The notes under the pieces were generated by a model, which was not told the DNA's origin, made no database searches, and saw only the letters and a list, made by a program, of their open reading frames with translations. The translations under genes were made by a program, and so were the position numbers. Positions 8,493-16,869 of a stretch of DNA of 64,000 nt are shown one piece after another. Within the stretch, counting starts at the first letter, position 1; each line of letters starts with the position of its first letter. This DNA is from Pseudonocardia alaniniphila (lineage in GTDB: Bacteria > Actinomycetota > Actinomycetes > Mycobacteriales > Pseudonocardiaceae), in contig NZ_JAKXMK010000009.1 of assembly GCF_022524485.1 (NCBI RefSeq), forward strand, positions 124,001 to 188,000, read 5' to 3'.

Positions 8493-11219
8493 TCAGAGAC
8501 GGAGCTGCCTGCGTGAGGTGACATTGAGCTTGCCGAAGATTCCTTGCATATGCCATGCCACGGTCCGCGGACTGATGAACAGCCGGGCCGCGATTTCGGC
8601 GTTCGTGAGGCCCTCACGAACGAGCCGTACGATCTGGGTTTCTTGAGCGGTGAGCTCACTACTGGTTTCGGCGGTGCGTTTACGGGCGGTTTCGCCGGTT
8701 GCCCGTAGCTCGCGGGCGGCGCGCTGGGCGAATCCCGCAGCGCCCATCTCGGTGAAGATGTCGTGGGCGGTGCGCAGCTGGACGCGTGCGTCGACGCGCC
8801 GGTTCTCCCGGCGCAGCCACTCGCCGTAGACGAGGTGCGAGCGGCCGAGCTCGCCGCGGACGGCGGTGTGACCGAGCCGATCGATCGCCTCGCGGTAGGA
8901 GCTTTCGGCGGCCGGACCGTCGCTCAGCAGCGCGCGTGATCGGGCCTCGACGCCCAACGCCCAGTCGGTGCCGCTGACACGGGTCGTCTCCGCGAGCCGG
9001 TGAAGGGCATCGGTGGCGGGCTCGGGTGTGCTGCAGCGGGTGGACGCCTCGATGAGTTCGATCAACACGATCCAGGCTGCGGAGCCCACCACGGCTGGGT
9101 GTTCGGCGGCCTCTTTCGCCGCGACGAGCGCGTGGTCGTAATGGCCGAGACTGTTGCAGAGCAACGCCTTCGCCCACCCGACGACGGTGAGTCCGATTCC
9201 CTCGCCCCGGCGTTGCACCTCCTCGGTCGTGAAGTCGATCTGCCGGAGGGTCTCGGCCTGCAAGCCCTGCCAAGCGGCGAGCACCAGGCCGGGATCACGT
9301 ACCCGGGGACTGCCGGTCGCCTCGGTGACCGAGCGGAGCTCCTCGGTCAGCGAGGCGGCCGCCGACAGCTCGCCGGCGAAGACGTGGGCCATGATGCGCG
9401 CGCTGAGGGCGAAGGGAAGCACAGCGAGCGCGCCGGCCTTGCGGGTCAGCTGGACGTGGCGGCCGGCGAGCACGGCCCAGGTTTCGTAGTCCCACACGTG
9501 CGCGGAGGTGCGGCTGGCGAGCCAGAGCCAGCGCAGCGCCTCCTCCTCGGAGAGCTCCGGGCTTTGGAAGGCGCACAGTGCTCGCTTCAGCATCGGCATC
9601 GCGGCGGCGTAACCGTCGGTGAAACGTAGGGCCAGTCCGTCGAGGAGAAGGTCGGAGGCTCGCGGGGGAAGCGGGGCCGCAGGTGCGGCCCGTGCGGCCT
9701 CGGCCGTCTCACGCACGCCATCGCCGCTGGCCAGCGAGCCGGCGAGCATGGCTGCCATCAGCGCGTCCAGGTAGGTCTCGCGGGCGAGCCGGGTGTCCAG
9801 CGTCGTGAGCTGCTTGGCCGCCTTGAGCAGGAGCGACGGCGCTGATCCGCCGCGATCGGTGGTCAGCGTGATCTGGGCGCGCAGCAGGTCCACCTGGGCG
9901 GACTGGAGCTCGCTCAGCGGGTATGCCTGGGCCAGGGACAGGAGTCGCTCCGCCGCGTCGGACATGCCGGCCTGGTGCGTGGCGTGCGCGGCTGCCAGCA
10001 TTCGCTGCGCCCGGTGCCCCGGATCGACGCTCAGCTCGGCCGCCCGTTCCAGGAACGCGGCGGCCGCAGCGCACCCGCCGCAATCCTGTGCGCGGCCCGC
10101 CGAGCGTTCGAGTTCCGCCGCGACGTCCTCGTCGGCTCCGGATGCGGCCTGTCCGGCGTGCCAGGCGCGGCGGTTCGGGTCGGTGTCGGGATCGAGCACC
10201 TGCGCAAGAGCGTGGTGCGCGCGCCGGCGATCCTCCGGGCAGGCTGCCCCGTAGACGGCCGAGCGCACCAGCGGATGGTGGAACCGCACGCGCGTGCCGA
10301 TCTCGAGTAGGCCCGCCTCGGCTGCTGGTCGCGCGGCCTCGAGCCCGACCCCGAGCCGTTCGGCTGCTCGGAGCACCAGCACCGGATCGCCCAGCGCATC
10401 GAGCGCGGCGACCAGCAACATCTGTCGCGTGGCCGCGGGGAGCGGTGAGAGCCGCTGCCGGTAGCTCTCCTCGATCCGGCGTGGCAGAGCCTGCGGACTC
10501 GGCAACCCGAAACCGACCGCCAGCTCGGCCGGGGTCATACCTCGCGGCAGCTCGAGCAACGCCAGCGGGTTACCGCGCGTCTCCGCGACGATCCGGTCGA
10601 GAACGCGGGTGTCCGCAGGCCCGGGCAGCGCCGAGGTCAGCAGCGCCCGCGCATCGTCGTCCGGCAGACCGGCGATCGGCAGCTGTACCAATCCACCGAG
10701 CTCCGGGACCTCGTCGGTATCGCGCGCCGCGAAGACCAACCCCACCGATTCCGCCACGAGCCGGCGCGCGACGAACGTCAGCGCTTGGGCGGAGGCTTGA
10801 TCGAGCCACTGCGCGTCATCGATCACGCAGATCAGCGGCCGTTCCCGGGCGCCTTCGGCAAGGAGGCCGAGCACTGCCAGCCCGACGAGAAGACGATCCG
10901 GTCTGGAACCGCCGTTCATCCCGAACACGGTGTACAGGGCATCGCGCTGCGGATGAGGTAGCCGCTCGGCGTCCTCCAGCAAGGGAGCGCACAGCTGATG
11001 CAGCCCGGCGAAGGCGAGCTCCCGCTCGGACTGCACGCCGGATGCACGCTCCACGCGACACCCTGTCGCCCCGTCCACCAGGTATTCCAGCAGGGCGGTC
11101 TTGCCCACACCCGCCTCGCCGCGAACCACGAGAGCCTGACTCCTGCCCGTCCGAACGTCCGCGACGAGCTGGTCAAGCGCCTTGCGTTCGGTGTGACGGT
11201 CCCGCAACACAGGCATCAC
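8493..11219 (-). CDS. LAL-type LuxR transcriptional regulator (copy 1)
   Basis: A 908-residue large ATP-binding LuxR regulator (MalT-like). Walker A GEAGVGKT at about residues 34-41, Walker B LICVIDDAQW at about 129-138, a long helical TPR-like middle, and a C-terminal LuxR HTH (LTAQETQIVRLVREGLTNAE, ending in SRRQLRL). Such STAND regulators use ATP to switch into an active state and turn on catabolic or secondary-metabolite genes. Two close relatives occur in this window (22670-25399 and 62357-64000). It stands alone between the beta-helix gene and the peroxidase. Confidence 0.9.
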   Translation of the reverse strand: MMPVLRDRHTERKALDQLVADVRTGRSQALVVRGEAGVGKTALLEYLVDGATGCRVERASGVQSERELAFAGLHQLCAPLLEDAERLPHPQRDALYTVFGMNGGSRPDRLLVGLAVLGLLAEGARERPLICVIDDAQWLDQASAQALTFVARRLVAESVGLVFAARDTDEVPELGGLVQLPIAGLPDDDARALLTSALPGPADTRVLDRIVAETRGNPLALLELPRGMTPAELAVGFGLPSPQALPRRIEESYRQRLSPLPAATRQMLLVAALDALGDPVLVLRAAERLGVGLEAARPAAEAGLLEIGTRVRFHHPLVRSAVYGAACPEDRRRAHHALAQVLDPDTDPNRRAWHAGQAASGADEDVAAELERSAGRAQDCGGCAAAAAFLERAAELSVDPGHRAQRMLAAAHATHQAGMSDAAERLLSLAQAYPLSELQSAQVDLLRAQITLTTDRGGSAPSLLLKAAKQLTTLDTRLARETYLDALMAAMLAGSLASGDGVRETAEAARAAPAAPLPPRASDLLLDGLALRFTDGYAAAMPMLKRALCAFQSPELSEEEALRWLWLASRTSAHVWDYETWAVLAGRHVQLTRKAGALAVLPFALSARIMAHVFAGELSAAASLTEELRSVTEATGSPRVRDPGLVLAAWQGLQAETLRQIDFTTEEVQRRGEGIGLTVVGWAKALLCNSLGHYDHALVAAKEAAEHPAVVGSAAWIVLIELIEASTRCSTPEPATDALHRLAETTRVSGTDWALGVEARSRALLSDGPAAESSYREAIDRLGHTAVRGELGRSHLVYGEWLRRENRRVDARVQLRTAHDIFTEMGAAGFAQRAARELRATGETARKRTAETSSELTAQETQIVRLVREGLTNAEIAARLFISPRTVAWHMQGIFGKLNVTSRRQLRL

Positions 11220-11357
11220 CTGCCCAGGTATTCGTCGACACCCCAGGGAGTTTCCGCGCCGTCCGACCTGGGCCTTGATACCTCAGGGGCACATCGGGAC
11301 GCCAGCAGCCCCCGCGCCATATGACGCTACGTCGCGATCCGGGCGACGATCCGTGAC

Positions 11358-11391
11358 GGCCCGGCGCCGCCTGCGAGGGCGGCGCCGGGCC
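11358..11391. terminator. Perfect 14-bp hairpin terminator
   Basis: GGCCCGGCGCCGCC (11358-11371) pairs perfectly with GGCGGCGCCGGGCC (11378-11391) around a 6-nt loop. It starts 12 nt downstream of the peroxidase stop codon, so it most likely ends that transcript before the LAL regulator gene. There is no U-run, as is common in actinomycetes. Confidence 0.75.
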
Positions 11392-11403
11392 TGGTGGAAC
11401 GGA

Positions 11404-13101
11404 TCACGGGCGGGTCGGCAGGACTCCTGCGAAACGGAGGAAGTCCTTGATCGTGAGGATGGGACGGCCGTCGGGCAGCAGTACGCCGTCTTCCGGCACC
11501 CAGGACGGTGACCGGCCAAGGAAGGAGCCGGGGTCGTGGCGAACCTGGCCGACGAGCGTCTCGACGACGATGCGGCTGCCGAGCTCACCCAGTGAGTTGC
11601 CGTTCGACTGGACCTCGGCCTCCTTGAGCACGTAGTACCAGAGCGGCGTTCGGTCGAGGAAGCCGCTGTTGGCGAGGTGGGTGTTGAGCTCGTCGCTGTT
11701 GCCCTGCCTCAGCTCCTCCTGCGTGAGAGGGACCAGGTTCAGGACCTCGGCGACCGCCTGGCCCGTCGGGATCGAGAGCTGGTACCCGCGGCGGAGGTTG
11801 CGGACCGCGAGTTGCTCCAGGATCGCCGTGATGTCGGGCCCGGGTGCCGGGTTCGGGATCTCGTTCGCCATCTCACCGAGGGCGAAGGCCAGCCGGGTGT
11901 CGATCTTGCGGGAGAAGTGGTCCGGGAAGCGAGGATCCTTCTCGACCAACCTGTCCCACTCGATGACCCAGTTGAACGGCAGCGTGTCGGCCTGACCGCC
12001 GAACCCGCCTTTTCCGGTGAAACGGAAGATCTGGTCGAACGGCGCCGAGGGCAGGACGTGGCCCTGCCGGCCGAAGTTGCGGTTGAAGTCGTAGGCGCCG
12101 CGAACCATCGTGTGGCCGAACCGGAACGAAGCCACGGAGAACTCCAACGGCATGTAGACCTCGCCGGCCCGCTTGTCGTAGAACGTGTTCCCCTCGGTCA
12201 GAACCTGGTCCACGACACCGGGTAGTGCGATCGTCGCCAGGTAGTCGTTGATCACGATCCATTGGTAGTGCCAGCGGACGAGCTGACGGGCGCGCTCGAA
12301 GATCGTCTTCTCGTCGGTGTGCTGGGGTTCGTGACGGCGTACCCAGTCCACGGTCCTGTTGTGAAAGCGCAGGAACGCCACATGCAGCTGAGCGACGATG
12401 AGGTTCTCGTCGTTGCGTGCGTCGCCGATGCCGGCCTGGAGCGGGTTGTCGCCGACGCCTCGCGGGACGTCTCGCTCCAGGTCGGCCTGCAGCGGGATCC
12501 GGGCGCCTTGGATCGGAGGTGTGCCTGGTTTTGACATCAGCGCGATCCGGCCCAGCTTCAACGTGATGCCGTCGTAGAGGCTGGCGGCCTCGGTCTGCGG
12601 GCCGCCGGGGAAGGTGGGGCCGTCGCCGTAGACCGAGTCGAGATCGAGAGCGGGCACGCGAAGGTTGCGGAGGTTCTTGATGACGTCGGCGGGCAATGCG
12701 GGGTGGAGGTCCGCATCGGTGACGTGCCCGATCTCGTTCGGGCGGTCGGTGTTGGCGGTGATGTCGTGATCGACGAACTGGCCGAGATAGGTGTAGACCG
12801 CCGGGATCGTGGAGTTGCCGTCGCCGGACTGGAATGGGTCCTGCGGTGGCGGCTGAGATTCGACCATCAGCCGGCCCAGCGTATCCAGGGCCGCGACGAT
12901 CGCCGCTGGGTCGTCGTCGGGCAGATGCGCCGCAGGGTCGTCTCTGATCGTCTCGAAGAGGTAGTCGAATGGTGTGGAGACTTCGGCGAGCTCGCGGGTC
13001 ACCGCGGTGCGGACCTCTGTCGGCTCGACGATGCCGCCGTGGCTGAGGTCGCGCAGGACTCGGCCGGGATGATTCTGTTCGGTCATTGGCTGTTCGGTCA
13101 T
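11404..13101 (-). CDS. Animal-type haem peroxidase
   Basis: A 565-residue cyclooxygenase/peroxidasin-superfamily enzyme. The distal haem pocket motif QFVDHDITAN places His112 as distal His; GDARNDEN (about 227-234) carries the catalytic Arg229; RFGHTM (327-332) provides the proximal haem ligand His330. Bacterial members oxidise halides or phenolics with H2O2, or act as fatty-acid dioxygenases; substrate unknown. No signal peptide is seen. Start: ATG at 13099-13101 preceded by GGGAG; an upstream extension has no ribosome-binding signal. A strong hairpin follows the gene. Confidence 0.88.
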   Translation of the reverse strand: MTEQPMTEQNHPGRVLRDLSHGGIVEPTEVRTAVTRELAEVSTPFDYLFETIRDDPAAHLPDDDPAAIVAALDTLGRLMVESQPPPQDPFQSGDGNSTIPAVYTYLGQFVDHDITANTDRPNEIGHVTDADLHPALPADVIKNLRNLRVPALDLDSVYGDGPTFPGGPQTEAASLYDGITLKLGRIALMSKPGTPPIQGARIPLQADLERDVPRGVGDNPLQAGIGDARNDENLIVAQLHVAFLRFHNRTVDWVRRHEPQHTDEKTIFERARQLVRWHYQWIVINDYLATIALPGVVDQVLTEGNTFYDKRAGEVYMPLEFSVASFRFGHTMVRGAYDFNRNFGRQGHVLPSAPFDQIFRFTGKGGFGGQADTLPFNWVIEWDRLVEKDPRFPDHFSRKIDTRLAFALGEMANEIPNPAPGPDITAILEQLAVRNLRRGYQLSIPTGQAVAEVLNLVPLTQEELRQGNSDELNTHLANSGFLDRTPLWYYVLKEAEVQSNGNSLGELGSRIVVETLVGQVRHDPGSFLGRSPSWVPEDGVLLPDGRPILTIKDFLRFAGVLPTRP

Positions 13102-13211
13102 GGTCTGTACTCCCAGTCGTCGGGACAGCCGTGAAGGGCAGCGAAAGCCCTGCCCGATACGAGCCGACACGATCGCCGGTGATACCTGGACGCCAGCTAG
13201 TAACACTGCGA

Positions 13212-14195
13212 CTAGTTAGCCGAATGAGAATGCCGGGTGTGCCCGATGCGCGACGACCGACCGGCAGGACGCGACGCGGCAGCACCGTTCGAGCCCAGGA
13301 GAGCCGCGCCGAACGACCGCGCGAACTCGGCGCGCACGTCGGGATCGCGGGCCGCATCGATGAGCGCTCCGGCCACCATCGACGCCGGCCCGCGGTCGCC
13401 CGTGATGATGCCGACGACGGGCCGCAGGTGGAGATCGGCGATCGGGATCCCCGTCATCCCAGGTGGAACTCCGAAGGTGTGCAACCAGCTGTCGGCCACG
13501 ATGCTCGACCATCGGGTGGTGCTCAGGTGGGCGTGCAGGGCGTCCACCGTGTCGGCCTCGACGCTCGGCACGAGCTGGACGCCCGACCGTGCCATCGCCA
13601 GGTCGAGCATGCGGCGGTTCTGCATCGCCGGGGTGAGTGCGCAGAGCGGCAGTTGGGTCACGTCGGCGCAGTCGACGGTCTTCCGGGCCCCCAGGGGACC
13701 GTCTTCAGCGGTCAGCAGGATGTACCGCTCCCGGTAGAGCTCGAGTCCACCGCGTCGGCCGTGAGAGGTGTCGGTGTCGAGGTAGACGATCCCGGCATCG
13801 AGGGTGAAATCGGCGAGACGATGCCGGATCTCCACGGTTGCGCCCGTCTCGACCCGCACCCGTGCACGGGGGTTCCTCGCGCGAAAGGCGCCTGCGAGGA
13901 TCGCGATCGCCCGTGCCGCCGTCGGAATGGCGCCGATGCGCAGAGTGGCGCTGAGGCCGCCGTTCGCGCGGCTCAGTTCGGACCGCAGGGCATCGCGCTT
14001 GGCGAGGATCCGCTCTGCCCATTCGACCACCCGTGCACCCTCGGCGGTCACCCCGGTGAACCGGTGCCCCCGTTCGATGATCGTGACACCCAGTTCCGCT
14101 TCCAGCTTGCGAATGGCCGCCGACAGCGCCGACTGGCTGATGTGGCACGCGACCGCCGCACGGCCGAAGTGCTGTTCGCGGGCCAGCGCGACCAC
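13212..14195 (-). CDS. LysR-family regulator with doubtful start
   Basis: A 327-residue LysR regulator: N-terminal winged HTH (HFGRAAVACHISQSALSAAI, LEAELGVTIIERGHRF) and a periplasmic-binding-fold effector domain. From the GTG at 14195 the product lacks the usual first residues; the same frame upstream reads VQIRQLEYVVALAREQ, typical of the family, but has no ATG/GTG/TTG. An ATG at 14228-14230 is one base out of frame: one extra G in its GGGG run would give MTGDVQIRQLEYV. So either the gene uses a rare start (ATT) or the reading frame has slipped. It may control the peroxidase (same strand, downstream, 110 bp away), which is inference. Confidence 0.75.
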   Translation of the reverse strand: MVALAREQHFGRAAVACHISQSALSAAIRKLEAELGVTIIERGHRFTGVTAEGARVVEWAERILAKRDALRSELSRANGGLSATLRIGAIPTAARAIAILAGAFRARNPRARVRVETGATVEIRHRLADFTLDAGIVYLDTDTSHGRRGGLELYRERYILLTAEDGPLGARKTVDCADVTQLPLCALTPAMQNRRMLDLAMARSGVQLVPSVEADTVDALHAHLSTTRWSSIVADSWLHTFGVPPGMTGIPIADLHLRPVVGIITGDRGPASMVAGALIDAARDPDVRAEFARSFGAALLGSNGAAASRPAGRSSRIGHTRHSHSAN

Positions 14196-14264
14196 GTACT
14201 CCAGCTGGCGAATCTGGACGTCCCCGTCATGACGTCACCCTAGGCGGTCGATCGTCGTAAAGCA

Positions 14265-14276
14265 CCGCATCTGCGG
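14265..14276. promoter_or_regulatory. Palindromic CCGCATCTGCGG upstream of LysR gene
   Basis: CCGCA-TC-TGCGG is an inverted repeat 35-46 nt upstream of the LysR-family ATG at 14230. The same 11 bases, CCGCATCTGCG, recur at 15060-15070 inside the start of the HTH-Mop gene, and inverted at 15031-15040, so the LysR or the Mop protein may bind all of them. Confidence 0.4.
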
Positions 14277-14323
14277 TTATTGTGATCGTTGAATTCCTCG
14301 TCTGCGGAAGAGAAGCGGGCGCG

Positions 14324-14878
14324 TCAGTCCGCGGTTCTGATCACCCGCAGCTCGACGACGTCGCTGACGTACCTGCCACCCTTCACGTCGCCCGGAACGA
14401 CGAGCCGCGGCCGTTCGAGGGGCTTGCCGTCCTCCGCCGTCGCGAGGAGCACGCCGCGGTCGCCGAACTCGGGCGAGATCTCGCCGAACGAGACCAGGGC
14501 CGCGTAGCCGTCGGCGCCGACCGCCAGCACGCCGAACGAGAGCGCGTCGTTCTTGCGGTCGGTGGTGGCCAGGGCATCTGCCGGCACCAGGTCGGCGAGC
14601 AGGACTCCTGTCTCGCTGTGGCTCTGATGGCCCGATCCGCTCTCGTACTCGACCGCAACGGTGTGGTGCGGCAGGGCCGCGAGGTCGTCGGCATCGAGAT
14701 CGCGGGGAGTGCGGACATCACCGGTCAGGCGCACCGGTCCGGGCGACGATGTGGCTGCCGGCTCCTGGACGGCAACCGGCTCCGGTGCCGCCACGGTGGC
14801 GACGGTGCCGCACCCGCCGGCCAGCAAGGCGCCGAGCAGCAGTCCGGCCAACGCTGTTTTGTTCCGCAAATGCGCCAC
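14324..14878 (-). CDS. Lipoprotein with molybdopterin-oxidoreductase-like fold
   Basis: A 184-residue putative lipoprotein from a GTG start: signal peptide with lipobox LAGGC (Cys23), a short Pro/Val linker, then a domain (DLDADDLAALPHHTVAVEYE; GVLLADLVPADAL; GADGYAALVSFGEISPEF; RPRLVVPGDVKGGRYVSDV) like the small sulfite-oxidase/molybdopterin-dependent oxidoreductase-type lipoproteins found in actinobacteria. The cofactor Cys of true sulfite oxidases is absent, so it may bind rather than catalyse. The GTG at 14876-14878 lies 7 nt after a TATCGT -10 box, suggesting a leaderless mRNA. It is divergent from a HTH-Mop (molybdate-binding) gene, which fits a molybdenum theme. Confidence 0.7.
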   Translation of the reverse strand: MAHLRNKTALAGLLLGALLAGGCGTVATVAAPEPVAVQEPAATSSPGPVRLTGDVRTPRDLDADDLAALPHHTVAVEYESGSGHQSHSETGVLLADLVPADALATTDRKNDALSFGVLAVGADGYAALVSFGEISPEFGDRGVLLATAEDGKPLERPRLVVPGDVKGGRYVSDVVELRVIRTAD

Positions 14879-14885
14879 GGGAAGC

Positions 14886-14891
14886 ACGATA
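14886..14891 (-). promoter_or_regulatory. -10 box of leaderless promoter for the lipoprotein
   Basis: TATCGT (minus strand) fits TANNNT and is followed by exactly 7 nt before the GTG start codon at 14878. The preceding bases CGGATCTA match those before the divergent HTH-Mop gene. Confidence 0.5.
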
Positions 14892-14905
14892 GATCCGACA
14901 TCACG

Positions 14906-14918
14906 GCGGATCTAGCAT
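14906..14918 (+). repeat. Direct repeat GCGGATCTAGCAT, copy 1
   Basis: The 13-mer GCGGATCTAGCAT occurs here and again at 15037-15049, 131 bp apart in the same direction within the divergent promoter region between the lipoprotein and the HTH-Mop gene. The second copy contains the TAGCAT -10 box of the Mop gene. A shared regulator site is inferred. Confidence 0.5.
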
Positions 14919-15030
14919 GATCGCGACGCGAGATCGCGCGGTTCGGCGATCCGCCGGTGACCGCTCGGAAGCGGGCGATCACGGCCGTGTGAGCACTGAC
15001 GGGGGAGGGGATCCCCGCCGAGAAGACCCG

Positions 15031-15069
15031 GCAGATGCGGATCTAGCATCGTGAAAGTGCCGCATCTGC
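15031..15069 (+). promoter_or_regulatory. Leaderless promoter with inverted repeat over the start
   Basis: TAGCAT (15044-15049) is a TANNNT -10 box ending 7 nt before the GTG at 15057, so transcription probably starts on the start codon. Ten-base arms GCAGATGCGG (15031-15040) and CCGCATCTGC (15060-15069) flank it, so a dimeric protein bound here would cover promoter and start. Autoregulation by the encoded HTH-Mop protein is plausible. Confidence 0.5.
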
Positions 15070-15542
15070 GTGTCGTAGAAGTTGCCGCCCTGCTGGGCGT
15101 CAGCGATGACACGGTCCGCCGCTGGATCGCACGTGGCGAGCTCGCGTCGGAGCCGGACGACAGCGGCCGGCGCGTCGTCGACGGCCTGGCCGCTGCCCGT
15201 CTCGTACGTGAGCGCGCCCGTCCCGTCGCCGATCCCTCGACGATCCGGCGGTCCGCCCGTAACCGCCTCGTCGGGCTGGTCACCTCCGTGACCGGCGACA
15301 CCGTCATGGCCCGCGTCGAGATGCTCTGTGCCGGCACGATCATCGAGGCCCTGATCAGCGCAGAGGCGGCGCGCGAGCTCCGGCTGGAGCCGGGCTCGCT
15401 CGCCGTCGCGGTGGTGAAGGCGACCGAGGTCACCGTGGACGGAGCGGTCCGCCCCCTGTCGTCACGAGAGGGATCGCGCCGGCAGAGGCCGGAACGCTCG
15501 TCATGCAGCTGCGGAGACTGCGGCTCTCACCACGTGCGGTAG
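15057..15542 (+). CDS. HTH plus Mop (TOBE) domain protein, ModE-like
   Basis: 161 residues from the GTG at 15057 (an earlier GTG at 15051 is too close to the -10 box). Residues 1-40 are a MerR/Xis-like HTH (VVEVAALLGVSDDTVRRWIA); about 70-130 form a Mop/TOBE domain (RNRLVGLVTSVTGDTVMARV; GTIIEALISAEAARELRLEP), which binds molybdate or tungstate. Such proteins act as molybdate sensors or storage proteins. Unlike most relatives it has a C-terminal tail with CSCGDCGSHH, a Cys/His cluster able to bind metal. The tail overlaps the 3' end of the convergent cyanase gene by 16 bp. Confidence 0.8.
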   Translation: MPHLRVVEVAALLGVSDDTVRRWIARGELASEPDDSGRRVVDGLAAARLVRERARPVADPSTIRRSARNRLVGLVTSVTGDTVMARVEMLCAGTIIEALISAEAARELRLEPGSLAVAVVKATEVTVDGAVRPLSSREGSRRQRPERSSCSCGDCGSHHVR

Positions 15543-15991
15543 GGGAGGAACTTCCCGTTCAGGGTGACCCGGACGCGGTCGCCCTTCGGGTCGGGTACAC
15601 GCTCCAGTTCGAGTTCGAAGTCGATGGCGCTGATGATCCCGTCGCCGAACTCCTCACGGACGAGCTCGTGAATCGTGCTGCCGTAGACCTGGACGACCTC
15701 CTGGAGCCGGTAGACCAGCGGCTCGGAGGAGTCGCTGACGTCCTTCCCCCGGACGGGCGGCAGAGTCAGAGCCTCGACGACGGCAGCGTCGAGCTCCAGC
15801 GCGGAGCCGAGGGTCGCCGCCTGATCGTCGGTCAGCGGGTGCTGCCCGAGCAACGCCGCAGTGGTCCACTCGGTGGACATGCCGATGGCCTTGCCGAGGT
15901 CGGCCCAGCGCACGCCGGTGCGCTTCTTGGCGGCGAGAACGGCCGTGGCGGCCTGCCGTCGATCCAGGGGCGGCAGTGGGGTGATGCTCAT
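15527..15991 (-). CDS. cynS: Cyanate hydratase (cyanase)
   Basis: A 154-residue cyanase that turns cyanate and bicarbonate into ammonia and CO2; a cytoplasmic decamer in characterised members. The N-terminal part is the HTH-like helical domain (VRWADLGKAIGMSTEWTTAA), the C-terminal part the catalytic dimer domain. The active-site residues are present: Arg95 and Glu98 (VYRLQE) and Ser121 (GIISAIDFE). Length matches E. coli CynS (156 aa). Start: ATG at 15989-15991 after AGGAGG-like bases. No cynT or cynX is linked. Confidence 0.95.
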   Translation of the reverse strand: MSITPLPPLDRRQAATAVLAAKKRTGVRWADLGKAIGMSTEWTTAALLGQHPLTDDQAATLGSALELDAAVVEALTLPPVRGKDVSDSSEPLVYRLQEVVQVYGSTIHELVREEFGDGIISAIDFELELERVPDPKGDRVRVTLNGKFLPYRTW

Positions 15992-16118
15992 GTCGAAGAT
16001 CCTCCTTGGCGATCTGCGGGGCGGTGAGAACGTGCGGCGGAACTGGCTTTCGGCCCCGGTGCACGTCCGGAACCGGTGTGGGCGGCAGATCCGCCGGGGC
16101 GGGCCGCCCACACCGAGA

Positions 16119-16325
16119 TCAGGCTTGCAGGTAGACCGACTGAACCGACTGGTAGGACGCGAGGCCTTCGGGTCCGACCGACACGACCGGCCCGAAGTGG
16201 GCGCTCGTCCGGCGGGCCATCTCCGTGCCGCGGGCGTCGAGAGCCGTGGCGAAAGGTTCGATGGCTGATGACGACGGAGCGACCCACTCGCCCCCGATGA
16301 ACGGTTTGTCGTATGACAGGTTCAA
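16119..16325 (-). pseudogene. Aldehyde dehydrogenase remnant, middle deleted
   Basis: An open frame of 68 codons whose first part (LSYDKPFIGGEWVAPSSS) is the N-terminus of an aldehyde dehydrogenase and whose end (GPEGLASYQSVQSVYL) is the C-terminus of one. About 420 residues, including the catalytic Cys and Glu, are missing, yet start and stop remain in one frame. The TTG start overlaps the upstream TGA (TTGA) and keeps a good AAGGAAGG signal, so a short peptide could still be made. A full-length paralogue is at 16870-18360. Confidence 0.65.
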
Positions 16326-16717
16326 GGTCGCCTTCCTTGATCGGTGTCGAACACGGAGTCAATCCCCGCGGCCGCGGCCTTGTCCAGCAGCGGCTGTGGC
16401 TGCAGATGCGCAATTGGGTGGTGGACCGCCCCTCGTCCCATTTCCGTGTCGCCAGGTCGGCTCTTCATCGCGTACACCCACGCCCGACGCCCCGAGCGCA
16501 GGGGGACGCGGATCCGTTCGTAGTCGTCGACCTCGTAGCGGTCCACGGCCAACAGTTCGGCGTCGGTGAGGCTGAACGCCGTGCCGGGTACTTCCGCATG
16601 AGGGTCCGTCGACGGCCGCAGCACGGGGTGGCGATCGCGGCCGAACGTGGCGAGCTGGACGTCGCACTGCTGCAGCGTGACGTAGGAGAACAGGATGTGC
16701 GGCTCGTCGCGTCTCAC
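16322..16717 (-). pseudogene. Gamma-glutamylcyclotransferase-like gene, internally shortened
   Basis: The frame starts at a GTG and reads RRDEPHILFSYVTLQQCDVQ, then DRHPVLRPSTDP, then VPGTAFSLTDAELLAVDRYE and SGRRAWVYAM. These are the successive blocks of an AIG2/GGCT-like protein, but roughly 30 residues expected between ATFGR and DRHPV are missing, and the last 45 residues look foreign. The enzyme is probably not functional. It is translationally coupled to the dehydrogenase remnant downstream, and divergent from the intact aldehyde dehydrogenase. Confidence 0.6.
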
Positions 16718-16822
16718 CTCAGGCCCGCATGAGCTCGGACCTGATATGTCCGCACCATTTTCGGTCTCAACCTTTGTTCGGATCCACACTGTTCACGGGG
16801 GCGCGCCTCGGTCGATCGTCAA

Positions 16823-16841
16823 CTAGTCTCACTGAGACTAG
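16823..16841. promoter_or_regulatory. Perfect 19-bp palindromic operator
   Basis: CTAGTCTCA-C-TGAGACTAG is a perfect inverted repeat 28 nt upstream of the aldehyde dehydrogenase ATG and between divergent genes. Length and symmetry suit a TetR/AcrR-family repressor. No TetR gene is adjacent, so the regulator is elsewhere (inference). Confidence 0.7.
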
Positions 16842-16869
16842 CGTGCGACCGATACAGGGGGACCACGAC

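Noticed and set aside
9923..11278. 451-codon Arg/Pro-rich frame on the plus strand
   Set aside because: Antisense to the first LAL gene; low-complexity composition and no ribosome-binding site.
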